The notes beneath the pieces were generated by a model. That model did no database searches. It was given only the letters and a program-made list of their open reading frames with translations, and had not been told where the DNA came from. A DNA stretch of 64,000 nt from Stachybotrys elegans (lineage: Eukaryota; Ascomycota; Sordariomycetes; Hypocreales; Stachybotryaceae). Location of the stretch: contig JAGPNK010000019.1 in the NCBI GenBank assembly GCA_020746835.1, forward strand, positions 186,001 to 250,000. Reading direction: 5' to 3'. Positions 24,157 through 35,555 of the stretch are shown piece after piece. How positions within the stretch are numbered: the stretch's first letter is position 1; each line of letters opens with the position of its first letter. A program made the translations under genes and the position numbers.

Positions 24157-27100
24157 CTAGACGGCCGCTTTCAGACTTGATGCTATGTATGCACTCTTGG
24201 ACGCCACATCGCTGGCCAAGGAGACGAGAGACGCGCTTTGCAGGATGTTGAAGATGGGCATGTCGGCGGCGGCTCGCAGCATCAACATGTTCCGTAGCTC
24301 CACGGCGACAAGGGAGTCGACGCCGAAGGAGGCTGGCGGCTGGGTCATGTCGATGTCCTCGCTGGGAATCACGAATATCTCGGCGAGCTTGGAGACAATG
24401 GCTTCGCCCACAATAGTCTTGGCCTCTGCAAGGGAACCAGCCCCCTGCAGCCGCGCCGAGAGCGGCTTTGCGCTGGCATCCAACTCGCCATCCTGTCCCT
24501 GAGTCTGGCTCCCGGCCCCGGCGGCTGGCTTGCGGTATCGAAGGGGCAGGAAGAGCGCTTCACGTCCCATGGGCGACGTGCTGCTGGCTGCATCCCAGTG
24601 CGGGCCTGGTCCGGGGTTCAGGCCGTAGAGGAGCTGGGGCTGCTGGAAGGGTTCGAGGATTGCCGTGCCGAGGGCCTGCATGACCAGGTCGTCGGTTAGG
24701 AGCCAGGACTGGCCAGACTTGGCTAGCTTGTCAGTCACAAACAAGGCCTCGTTGCCGACGTTGACGACAATGCCGAGGTCGACCGACACGGCTGGCAGGC
24801 CCCTCGCGACACGGAAGCATGCTACGGCATCCTCGTAGGCGCCGCCGGCGGCATAGTTGGACTGGCTGGCCCAGCCAAATATGGCTGATAGAGACGAGAG
24901 CATGACAAAGAAGTCGAGTGAATCTGGTCGCGAAAAGCACGAGTGCAGGTTCCAGGTAGCCGCAACCTTGGGCCCCAGGGCGGCGTTCCAGTCGCCAATG
25001 GTCATATTCTCGAGGATGGAGTCTTGAAGAACCATGGCGCCGTGCACCACGCCGCGGATGGGCGGCAATCCCTGGCTCTCGCATGCGCGCAGGGCTCTCG
25101 ACAGGTCTTTCTCGCTCGCGACATCGCAGCTGAGCGCCACGACCCGGCAGCCCAGCGCTCCCAGCCCGGCGACAAACGAGCGGGCCGCAGCGCTGCCGGC
25201 ACTTCGCGAGAGGACGACGATGTTCTTGGCGCCGTGCGACGCCATCCAGAAGGCCACCGACCGCCCGATGCCGCCGACACCGCCGACGATGAGGTACGAT
25301 GCGTCGCCCTTGAGCCTGGGCTTGGCCACCCGCGGGAGCACCTTGACCTGCTGGTCAGGCGCGACGGACAGTACGACCTTGCCCATGTGCTTTCCCGTCT
25401 GGAGAAGCTGAAAGGCCTTGGCGATGTCGCTGATGGGATAGACGGTGAGGGCGCGAAGCGGCTTGATGATGCCCTGGCCAACGAGTCGGGCCACGTCGTT
25501 GATGAGGCGGTGGCACTCGGCACGACGATGCTCGAGAAGGCGAACCATGTCCAGCGACGAGTAGGACACACCCCGGGAGAAGGGGGCCATGTCGAGCAGG
25601 CTGCCGTCTTCGAGATCCCGCTTGCCCATCTCGACCATGTGGCCAAAGGGTGCCAGCACGTCGAAACTGGCCTGTAGCAGCGGGCCTGCCAGGGAATTGA
25701 GGACCACGTCGACGCCGCGCCCGGCCGTAGCGGCGAGAATGCCCGGGCCGAAGGAGGCGTCGCGACTGGTAAAGATGCGCTCGGCCGGCAGGCCGTACGT
25801 CTGCATCAGGAACTCGCGCTTCTCCTGCGACCCGCAGGTAGCGTAGATTTCACACCCGAGATAGTCCTTGGCCAGCATGATGGCCGCCTGACCAACGCCG
25901 CCGGCGGCGCTGTGTATCAGGACCGACTGGCCGGGCTGGACCCGGGCGATGTTGACGAGGCACTCGTAGGCGGTGCCGAAGGCCAAGGGAAGCGAGGCGG
26001 CGTCCTCGAACGACATGCCGTCGGGGATGCGGGCCATGGCATGCCACCCAATGCGCGCGCGGCTGGCAAAAGGCCCGAGCAGGAAGCCAAAGACGCGGTC
26101 GCCGACGGCAAACCCCTGCGCCCGGGCCGCGCTGCCCAGGCGCGAGATGACGCCGGCGACCTCGACGCCCATGACGCGCTGGCGGAGCTGGTCCAGGGCC
26201 ACCATGACGTCGCGGAAGTTGACGCCGTATGCGCGCGGCTCGATCTCGATGGTATCGTCGTCGGCGTAGTCGTCGTACGCCACGTCGTCGTCAAACACCA
26301 GCGAGTCTAGCATGCCCGGCACGCCGACATGCAGGCGCAGCGGGCGGTCTGGCTGCTCCAGCGGCCCGTTGGGGATGGTGTGCAGATTGGTCCAGTCGGG
26401 CGTGCCGAGCGACATCATCTTGTTCTTGTGCGTGTCCTGGTAGATGCGCGGGACCATGATGAGACCGTCCCGCAGCGCCAGCTCACTCTCATCGGCGACG
26501 GCGGCCGTGGCCGGGGGCGACGCCGATGCGCCAGCAGGGCTCCCCAAGGCCGTCAACATCGCGTGTGCGATGACAGCGGTGTCCGACTCGGACCAGGCGT
26601 CTTGCTTAGGGTCGAGATCGAGCGTGACAAACTTGCGGCCGACGTACTCGTTGCGGAGGACGCGGGCGAAGCCGCTGACCAGAGACATGCTCGGGTTGGT
26701 GCACTCGACGGTACCGCCCCGAGTCACCCAAACGAGCCCCCCGCAGGTCGTCGCCATGAGCCGGATGGCATCCAAGGCCGCCGCGTCGAGGTTGATGAGG
26801 AGCGGCTGATCGATCTCGCCCACGAAGACGCAGACCTTGCTGCGGTATGCCGACTCGCTCTCGGGACATTCGAGTATCTGTACCGCGGGAAGAGACCGTG
26901 CGGTGACACTGGCAATGGATGCACGCAGGCGCTGGAGCCACCCATCCGGGGGCATCGCCCGTTTGCTTGTGACGATGACGGCCTCTGCATCCTCGGGCAA
27001 CGCCAGCGGCGGGCCGGGCACCGACGCCAGCATCGTCGTGACCGAGCGCATGTCCTGGTCAGCTTCATAGTCGTGGAGCGCAACGTCAACACCGCTGAAG

Positions 27101-30100
27101 CCGGCAGACTTGAGGGCCCGATCCCACGAGGCGACGGGCAGGCAAGGGCAGAGCGCAGAGCCGGGGAGCAGGCCGTGGATAAACTGGACGTCAATCTGGT
27201 CCTGCGTTGTCTCCATAAGCACGAGCTGAGCGCCGGGCTTCATGAGGCTGCGGATGTTGGCCATGATCTTGCCCACATTGTGCCTAGACGCCCACAGGCC
27301 CAGCGTACGGCAGGCTACGACGAGATCGTAGCTCTCTAGCTGGAAGCCCTGCGCCGGCGGTTCGTGCTCCATGTCGAGCACGTCGAACTCCATGTCCAAG
27401 AAGCGGCTGCGGGCCGCAAACTCGGCTCGCGCGACCTCGAGCATGCTCGGATCATGGTCGGTAACGTGCCAGCTCTGCACGAACGGGCCGCCGTCGGCTT
27501 CCGTCCCGAGTGCCCTCAACGCGTGATGCGTGGCCTCTCCCGCTCCCGCCCCTATCTGGAGGACCCGAGCGCGGGGGTTCTTGTGCGCGACGGCGCGGAG
27601 CAGCTCCGTGAACCGTGAATAGCCCCGGGCGAGCCTAAGGGCGTCAGAGGCATATTTGGAGAGCAGCTTGTCCTCGGCCATGACGTCGAGCGGCACCTTG
27701 TCGCCTCGGAGCATCGGGGCCAACAGGGGGCCAAGCCGGCCGATCAGCTCGCCATCGACACTCTGTGTCCTGGCAAGAGCAATGTTTGTCTCTCGCGCGA
27801 GGTCCGGATCGCATCCCCACGTGTCGCTGTCGGGCCCTAGACGGCGTGATGCCGCCAGATGGAGGACCTGCTTCATCCATTCGTAGTATGCGGCGTTTTG
27901 GGGCGTCATCTTGGCCACATCAGCGGCTGCGAGCTCCCGTGTCGCGTCGTGGCAGAAGTAGACGCAGACCCTTCGCAGGAGCATCAGGGCGGCCCGGTCC
28001 TTGGGATCGATGTTGGCTGTGCCCGGTGTGCTCAGCTTGGCCGTGAGGGCTTCCGCCGCGCCGCCCGGCAGTCCCACGGAGAGCGCGAGGTCCGGTGCCC
28101 AGTCCATCTTGGCGGCCAAGTCTGGCACCTGCCGTCCTCGCTCGCCGGTCGTGGTGGCGCTGCGGCCGAGGGACTGGTAGACGAGCCCCTCGACCTCGAG
28201 CACGGCCGGGCCGCTTCCGCTCCCGTCGACGACAGTCATGTCCGCCTGCATGGTTCGCGCACCGGCATGCACTAGGCTGGTGTGGCAGGCGAGGACATGA
28301 CCCGCGGCTGTAGGCATGGCCGCCGACACCCAGAGGTTCTGGATCGACCGTGGGATCTTGACGGCCTCGTCGTTGGCACCGGCCTCGGGCAGGGCAGCGT
28401 ACCCGGCTACGCATACCGAGTCAAGCGTCGTTGGGTGTAGGAGGCACTCGGTTGCGCAGTCGGCCACGCCGATGGTGGTGACGGCGATGCGCACCCCCTT
28501 TTTGACAACGCCGTCCTGCACGATGGTCTTGGTGTTCTGGAACATGGGCCCATGGCACATGCCGAGTCTGTGCAGGCCAGCCCACATGGCCTCGGGATGA
28601 ATGCGGCGTATGAAGACGGCGTCCTTCAGCGGGTTCGACGTGCTCCGGTCCGGGCCCGGCTGTCTTGTTGTAGGTTCGGCCGTGATAAGCCCCTTGGCGT
28701 GCTGAGTCCACCGGCCGTCGGCCGTGACCGAAGAGACCTCGAACTCCTTCCAGCCGCGAGCACCAATCACCTTGTCGCTCACGGAGCGGAGCGTCGTCTG
28801 CACCTCGATGCCGTTGTCGTCGCCGGGCACCACCAGCGCCTGCTGGAACTCGACTTGGCGCAGCCTGAACCCTGCCACGTCGCCTGCGCTCTGCGCCAAC
28901 TGCTGCTTGACGGCCTCGATGGCGAGCGTCACGAAGCCGGCGCCCGGCCAAAGAGTGGCACCTTGGACAACGTGGTCCTCCAGCCAGCGGTGGTCAGCGA
29001 CGCGCATCTTCTGGGTCCAAGCAGCCGCCTCCGGGTTCGCCCCGGCAACCGGCATGCCCAAGAGATCGTGAGGCGCTTGGTTTCGGCCGAGGTAGGCCGT
29101 GTGCACGCGGGCCTCGGCCCAGTGCCGGATGCCGTGGTTCCACGGATACGGGGGCAAGTCTGTCAGCGTCCTCGGTTCCTCGTCGTCGTGGAGACTCAGC
29201 TGCGGCAGGTGCACCGGATAGCCCTTGCGGACGAGGCCCGCGGCCAGGCTGAGCATGCAGTGACGTGCGTTCTCCCCGCGCTTCAAGCAGCCCATGTAGG
29301 GCACGGCGCCTGCGCCTTGGAACTCCGGGAGCGCCATAATCTCCTTGATGGGGCCGCCCAGCGCCGTGTGTGGTCCGACCTCGATCACCACGTCAATGTT
29401 CCGGCCGCTCGGCTGCTCCGACGCGTCCACGCCGCCGAGGACCATGTCGGTCAAGGCCTTGACGAACTCGACGGGCTGGACCAGGCTTTTCACTAAATGG
29501 TCCGGATCCGCGAGCTGCTTGGACCGAGTCACGCGCCCGCCCGTGACGGGCGACGAGAATATCACGTCGAGCTCCTTGTCCTTGTGGTCCGTTGTCTCGT
29601 CGCCGGCTGCCGCGCGGACAAGGGCTTCTCGGTAGGGCTCGGCCAGGGGCATCATCTGGTGGGAGTGATAGGCCATGTCGACCCTGAGGCGGCGAGCAAA
29701 CACGCCACTCTCCGCGGCCATGCCTACGACCTCCTCCACCGCGCCCTCATCGCCGGCAACGGTGACGCTGCTGGGGCTGTTGACGCAGGCCACCACAGCC
29801 TTCCCCCTTCGGACGTCACCCGCGAGAGGTAGTCTCGCTCCGCGGCCACCTGTCCAACGCCGAGGGCCACCATGGCTCCCCTTGGACCTCCCTTGCTGCT
29901 TGAGCTTCCTTGGGCGCCGACAAGTGCGCGATAGTGACCGGCCGCCATGGCTTGCCGCAGACTCATGGCCCCGACGGCGTACGATGCCGCTATCTCTCCC
30001 GACGAGTGCGATGCGACGGCCGTCGGCTCGATCCCCCACGACTTGAGCAGGCGCACCAGCGCGACCTGCACGGCCACGCAGATGGGGATGCCCAACGCCG

Positions 30101-32081
30101 TCGTGTTGACCCGCGTGGTCGCTGCGTCACGCATCAGCTCCTCGACCAGAGACCAGCCCGCCCCGAACTCGTCTAGGTAGCCCTGAGCCTCGTCGAGCGT
30201 CGCCTGGAAGCTGGGATAGCTCATGAGCTCCCGCCCCATGGCGTGCCATTGGGCTCCTTGGCCGGTGAATACCATGCCAATGCGTGGCGGCCTTGGCTCT
30301 AGACGCACTGGCTTCAGCTGGCGTGACTGTACCTCCAGGCTGTCAAGGGCCATGCCCAGGTCCGTCTCGGCGTACGACACTGCGTAGGCGGCCACCCAGC
30401 CCGAGGGGAAGCGCGTGCGACGGGAGCTGAGGGTGAAGCTCAGGTCTCGCATAAGCTTTGCTCTTTCGATGCTTGGCGTGCTGCATTGCCGCTTCAAGTA
30501 TGACTTGATACCCGAGATGGTGCGCTGGCAGGAGTGCTCGTCGCGGGCGTAGAAGACGAGCACCTCGGTCCTGGTTTGGTCTCTGCCTTGGCTGATGCCG
30601 TTTGACTGGCAGTGGCCGTTGGTCTTGGATGTCTCTCCTTTGGGCTGGCGATTGCGATTCTGGAATGAGCTGCCGTCCTCGATGATGACGTGGCTGTTTG
30701 TCCCTCCGAAACCAAAGTTGTTGATGGAAGCGCGGCGAGTCTCGCCCTCGGCTGCCGGCCACCGCTGCAGCTTCGTGGCCACCTCGATGCCCCATTCCCC
30801 AAGCCGCAGCTCCCGGTTAGGTTCTTTGTAGTTGATGCTGGGCGGGATCTGGTCCCTCTCCATGGACAGCACCACTTTGATGACGGCCGCCAGCCCCGAC
30901 GCTGCCTCGGTATGGCCGATGCTCGTCTTGACTGATCCCATCACCAGCGGCCGCGTCCGTCTCCGGGGGTCCGAGCCCGCGCCAAACACGGCCGCAATAG
31001 CCCGTGCCTCGATGGGGTCCCCCGTGGGCGTGCCGGTGCCGTGCGCCTCAAAGTACTGCGTGCCACCCGGGTCGAGCCCTGCGCGCCGGTAGCAGTCGCG
31101 CATGAGCTGGGCCTGGGCGGCCTCGGATGGCTGCGTGATGCTGTCCGTCTTGCCGTCCTGGTTGAGCAGCGATTCCCGGATGACGGCGCGGATCGGGTCG
31201 CCGGCCTCGAGGGCGTCCCGGAGGCGCTTGAGCACAAGGGTGCCGACGCCTTCGCCGCGGCCGTATCCGTTGGCGCGCGAGTCAAAGGCATATGAGATGC
31301 CATCGGGCGAGAGCATGCCCAGCGACGAGAACATCTTGAACGTGTCGGGCGATATCATCAGGTTGCACCCGCTCACGATGGCCATGTCGGCCTCTCGAGC
31401 CCGGAGGCCCAGCACCGCCTGGTGCAAGGCGACAATGCCCCCAGAGCAGCCCGTATCGAGCGTGAAGCTTGTGCCCCGGAGGTCGAAGAAGTGAGATATG
31501 CGGTTGGCCGACATTGCCGACAGCGTGCCGACCGTCAGGAAGCGCGGCAGGCTGTCCCCGTCGCGCAAGATGCCATCATGGTAGTCGCGCGTCATGACGG
31601 CAGTGTGGCAGGACGTCTTGGAGCCCGCCACCTTGGCCAGCGGCTGCCCGGCGTTCTCGAGCGCCTCGTACGCCGACTCGAGCTGGAGGCGGTATTGCGG
31701 ATCGACAGCCGCCGCCAGCTTGCCCGAGTAGCCGAAGAATGCGGCGTCGAAGCACCCCGGATCCTCCTCCAGAAAGTGCGCGCCCTTGACGCTGGTCGTG
31801 CTGAGCCTATCGTGGTCCGGGTGATAGGTTCCCTTGGTGTTCCATCGCGACGGCGGAGGCTCAGACCAGGCGTTGCGACCCTGCCTCATTATCTCCCAGA
31901 AGCCTTCGGTGCTGCTCGCATCGCCCGCGAACCTGCAACTTAACCCGATGATGGCTATGGGCTCCGTCGTCCATTCTTCTTCCACATACGCACGGCTATT
32001 GCCGTTTACAGGAGTGCTCCTCATCGTGTAATCGAACTCTGAGCTACCGTCTTGCTGATTCGGAATAGGAAGCAGGGCCAT
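24157..32081 (-). CDS. Highly reducing PKS (HR-PKS 2), KS-AT-DH-cMT-ER-KR-ACP, broken by one frameshift
   Basis: Iterative synthase for a reduced, C-methylated polyketide acid. The reading frame from 32081 is open to 29724 and a second frame covers 30039-24157; the two join at a run of five C (plus strand 29803-29807) inside AT, where one extra base would give a continuous protein of about 2641 residues with no intron. KS has DTGCSGG (Cys near residue 210), EAHGTGTP and GHTEA. AT has SHSSGE near 692. DH has LEDHVV near 1037 and HPTTLD near 1218. The methyltransferase has QIGAGAG near 1511. ER has HSAAGGVGQ near 2059, KR has GGVGGIG near 2270, and ACP has GVDSL near 2588. Base composition is clearly more GC-rich than the NRPS and HR-PKS 1. 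The break is either an assembly/sequencing slip or a recent inactivating mutation; no other lesion was seen. Confidence 0.88.
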
Positions 32082-32742
32082 TGGCTACATAAATCCGCGT
32101 GAGAACGTTTCTTATCTAACAAAGGCCTACGCAGTAGAGTCACTGCCTGGCTCCCCCAATAATACAGGAACCCCACGGCCGGGCCGGACACCACGTCGTC
32201 GTCGAGCGTCACCTGTATGTACATGTACATAGCAGACCGCCGGCAGCCAGTCTCGCTACTCTGCTTGCATGGGGCTACCAAGGCGGGCCTCAGTGTCCGG
32301 GTCTAGGATCCAGGATCCAGTACATTGTCAACCCCTGCTACCGCCAGAAGGCAACGGGTCCGCCACGAGTAATCTTGATCCCGTACGGATCCATCCTGCA
32401 AAGAGCCCAAGCGAAGGAATGGAAAGTATGTAGGTACCCCCGCCCCTGCTCCCTCGTTGGGAGGACTCCTATGGCACTGCGCCCTTTGTAGACCATGGTA
32501 TACGTTGTTCACTACGCAAGGGCAGCCTGACGATGGCCTCGTTGTTGTTCTTCTCTACTGTTTGCGACTGCATTGGTTGCCGGGGCACTTGGCACCACCT
32601 CTACTGTTTATTTGCTCTCTACTGCTTACACCCCACACTGCACACTCTTTTCCTCATCATACGTTGTTCACTATCCTGGACTACTTTATCCCCCATATAC
32701 ATATTTGCATTGCTAGGCACCCCTAACGCTTCTGGAACTGAG
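32082..32742. promoter_or_regulatory. Upstream region of HR-PKS 2
   Basis: 660 nt between the HR-PKS 2 start and the 3-prime end of the peptidase gene, so it should hold the PKS 2 promoter. It contains a TGTACATGTACA-like palindromic stretch around 32217-32229. No ORF looks real, and the TCAGCTGA motif of the NRPS/PKS 1 promoter was not seen here. Confidence 0.5.
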
Positions 32743-34350
32743 CTAAGCTAGGGCACCCATCGGATCCCAGAGTGGGAGTACCTTGGGCTCTTGCTTGAGC
32801 ACGTCCCTGACACTCTTATCTACTACGCTGGGATCAACCACTGCCTGATAGCAGAACTCGTCCATCCAGGGGTCGGACATGACGAAGTAGCCCTCTGTAC
32901 CATAGGAAGCAGACCAGCTATTCTCCACCCTCCACCGGACTGGCGAGCCGTCCTTGTCCAGATGGACGGCTGTCAGGACCATGGCGTGGTTCATCTTGCT
33001 CTCGCCCGTGCGCAAACGCTCGGCCTTTGACATTTGAAGCTTGACGTTGAACCCGAGCTCGTAGTCGACGAGATCAGTGTCCATTATCCCCTTTGCACCG
33101 TCGCTCTGTTTTCCCACGTCCGAGCCGAAGAAGACGGGGAGACCCTTCTTCAGCATGCCCACACATGCCTGCTTGAGCACCTCCTTGTCGACGTTGACGT
33201 AGGTGACTTGTCTCCCACCCCATACATTGCTCAAATGGTCCACGGTGAGGAGCCGGTTCAAGTCGTTTCGCGGATCATTGACCAGAGAGATGAATCTCTT
33301 GACATGAGTCGTGTCTGCGAACTCGAGCGGCGTCAATGACACGCTTTTATACTGCTTGGTCCCAGTGTAGAATTCCCAAGTGAACTTGTCATCTGCGGCG
33401 GGCGGCGGGCCTAGACAGAGCGTCACAACGCGAACCACGTCCTGCATCATCCTGTCCTTCATCTCTCTCGTCTCCCGCGTTCGCGCCCCGGGCCCCTTTG
33501 CCGCTGCCGCGGCGCTGCGCAGACGCAGAGCGTCCTCCCGAAGCATGGAGGTCAGCAGGCTAGTCATTGTCGTGGTGTTGTGGGCGTTCCATGAGTCGGG
33601 GTACAGCGCCTGCGGGACAATGCCGTATTTGCTGACGAGGTTGACAATCATATCCCACTGCCCGCCGTCTTGGACAGGATTGTCGGTGAGCGTGCTGACC
33701 AGCCTGCTCTCGATGTCCTCATCCGCCGAGTCTAGAATCGACTCGAGGAAATAGTTGGCCTTTTCGACCTGGTCCCAGAAGAACAGGTACGCCTGGCTCA
33801 GCTCGAACTCCTTAATGTCATACTTTTGTTGTATTGCGATCCTGAAGACGTTGGTTGCCGCAAAGATCCAGCATCTTCCGCTGTTGTCCTGGTCGGTGAT
33901 GGGCGATCCTTCGCGAGGTATCGCAACGTTGAAGATTTGGCCGTCCTTCAGAATCGTCGACGGAATTTCGAGCACCTAGTTGGAAACATTCGTGTAAGCT
34001 TAGGAGGATGTGGGATGGGGAGAGAAGAAGACTGCCGTGCACGAGTCAAGCCAGTCACTCGTGTCACATACCTTGTTTGGGTTGTTGGTGCTCAAGGCTG
34101 ATAGCCCAAGCCGGTTCTTTGGGTCCTTGAGCAGTTGGCGAATGTAGCCTTCCGCCTTCGCCCTAGACACGCTGTCCGCCTCGGACAACACACCCTCCGC
34201 AGGCGTTGCGTAGAGATGGTCATCGTTGAGACGGACGGCTTGGAACTTCTCGTTCAGTTCGGCATCCGGAGTGGCTTTTGCTGCACTTCTGTCTGGGCGT
34301 GCAATGGGCCGCGAATGGCTCGCGGCAAGTGATGATTGTGATGCTCCCAT
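32743..34350 (-). CDS. Bleomycin hydrolase-type cysteine aminopeptidase (peptidase family C1B)
   Basis: Cytosolic papain-fold aminopeptidase that trims peptide N-termini and in the known family can inactivate bleomycin and homocysteine thiolactone. Two exons, 34350-34072 and 33975-32743, give 503 residues, a normal length for the family. The catalytic set is visible: Gln of TDQDNSGRCW near 122, Cys of the same motif near 128, His of MNHAMVL near 422 and Asn of VENSWS near 443. The N-terminus (MGASQSS) has a Gly at position 2, as in related fungal proteins. It lies just upstream of HR-PKS 2 on the same strand. It may be a housekeeping gene at the cluster edge or a self-resistance copy; the sequence alone cannot decide. 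Confidence 0.93.
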
Positions 34351-35555
34351 ACTCGACTACTTTGCGGACACGAACAAGGCGAGTCGACGATGCGATGCGA
34401 AGAGGAACGGAGATTCCGGATCTTCGAAAGTATAGACTTGCCAGCCTGTGCCTGTGCCCTGTGCCTGATACGTATCTAGGCCAATCAGGAACCGATGGCA
34501 ACATTACATGGGTTTGGGGACTAGTAGTGCGTGCTACTGGCTTCCCATGTCTTGGTTGACAGGGTATCTTTGAACCTGATTAATACGACCGCAAGGTCCC
34601 TCATTTTCTTTACCCACGGAATCCTGCTCCTTGGCCCCTCGATAGTGACAAGGCCTTGACACGTGTCAAGGGGGTGGCTCCGCAGAAATCCGCTCCTTAT
34701 CTCCTGAAGTAACAACAGGTCCATACAGGTTCCACGTGTCAAGGGGGCAGTTCCTTTGTGGCCCGGCAAATGCTCCCATTGGTTGGTACAGTAAATCTTG
34801 GTACTTTTGTCTTGCTTGTTGCCTATAAGCCAGAAAGCACCTATCGGATGATGATAGCTGTGGTCCGATGACTCGTATGATCATCACAAGAGGAATGAAG
34901 CCTGATGTAACAGAAGCAGCGGCAACAAGGCGTAGGAGAGTCAATGTATCAGAAGGACTTGCTGGTGTTTTAGTAACATATGAATAGTAGAGAATAAGAG
35001 AAGAAAAGGAAGAAGAAGAAGAAAAAGGAGAAAACAAGGCCACTACCAAGTTGCCACTGGGTTTAGGGCAACGAACTGGCCGAGTCACAGGTCCAGAGCC
35101 CAGGCTGTTCTTTACCAGCATCATCATAGCCAGAGCTACGTTTGCTATGAGCAGTGGACACCCGTCGCAGGGGTGCAGTCTAGTCTAGGATAGTGAGTGG
35201 GCTTTCTGTCCAAAGGAACACGTATCGAGGACTGGTGCGGCGGGTGAATCTCCTATCACGCGTCCAGGCTGTGGCTGTCGTCTACGATCCATGATATATG
35301 CACAATCCTAGGCGTCGAAGCCAGGTTACTCATAACAACAGTTGAATTCAACACGGAGGTGCGCTTGGAAGATATAAGGGGAACCAAGTGTGTTGGCTAT
35401 CTTTGTCTGAGAGGCTAAAGATCTATGTACCTATTGCAACCGACATCACCTTGGAGGCTCCACCGTGGGCCTAGAAAGGAAGATGACTATCTCGTGTCAG
35501 GGGCTACGGACCAATGTCCCTCTGTCACCCTTTCCTCGGAGGCTCTGTGGCTGCC
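34351..35555. promoter_or_regulatory. Upstream region of the C1B peptidase and 3-prime flank of the bicupin gene
   Basis: 1.2 kb without a credible gene. It contains an 18-bp perfect palindrome centred on CACGTG (34654-34671), a 15-nt direct repeat CACGTGTCAAGGGGG (34660-34674 and 34733-34747), and a purine-only tract rich in GAA at about 34996-35034. Confidence 0.6.
34654..34747. repeat. CACGTG palindrome and repeated 15-mer
   Basis: The first copy sits inside CCTTGACACGTGTCAAGG, identical to its own reverse complement over 18 bp. The second copy keeps the CACGTG core and right arm but not the left arm. CACGTG is a known core for bHLH and some bZIP regulators. The site lies about 300-400 nt upstream of the peptidase start, so a role in its control is plausible but untested. 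Confidence 0.6.

Noticed and set aside
29724..30039. Intron or two separate proteins as explanation for the HR-PKS 2 frame change
   Set aside because: No GT-AG pair fits without removing conserved AT sequence, and alignment-like continuity holds on both sides of the five-C run. The second frame has no sensible independent start.
24468..31943. Long plus-strand ORFs opposite HR-PKS 2, e.g. 26329-27339 (336 codons), 28552-29496 (314 codons), 24943-25677
   Set aside because: They are antisense shadows of a GC-rich gene with few stop codons; their translations show no family features.
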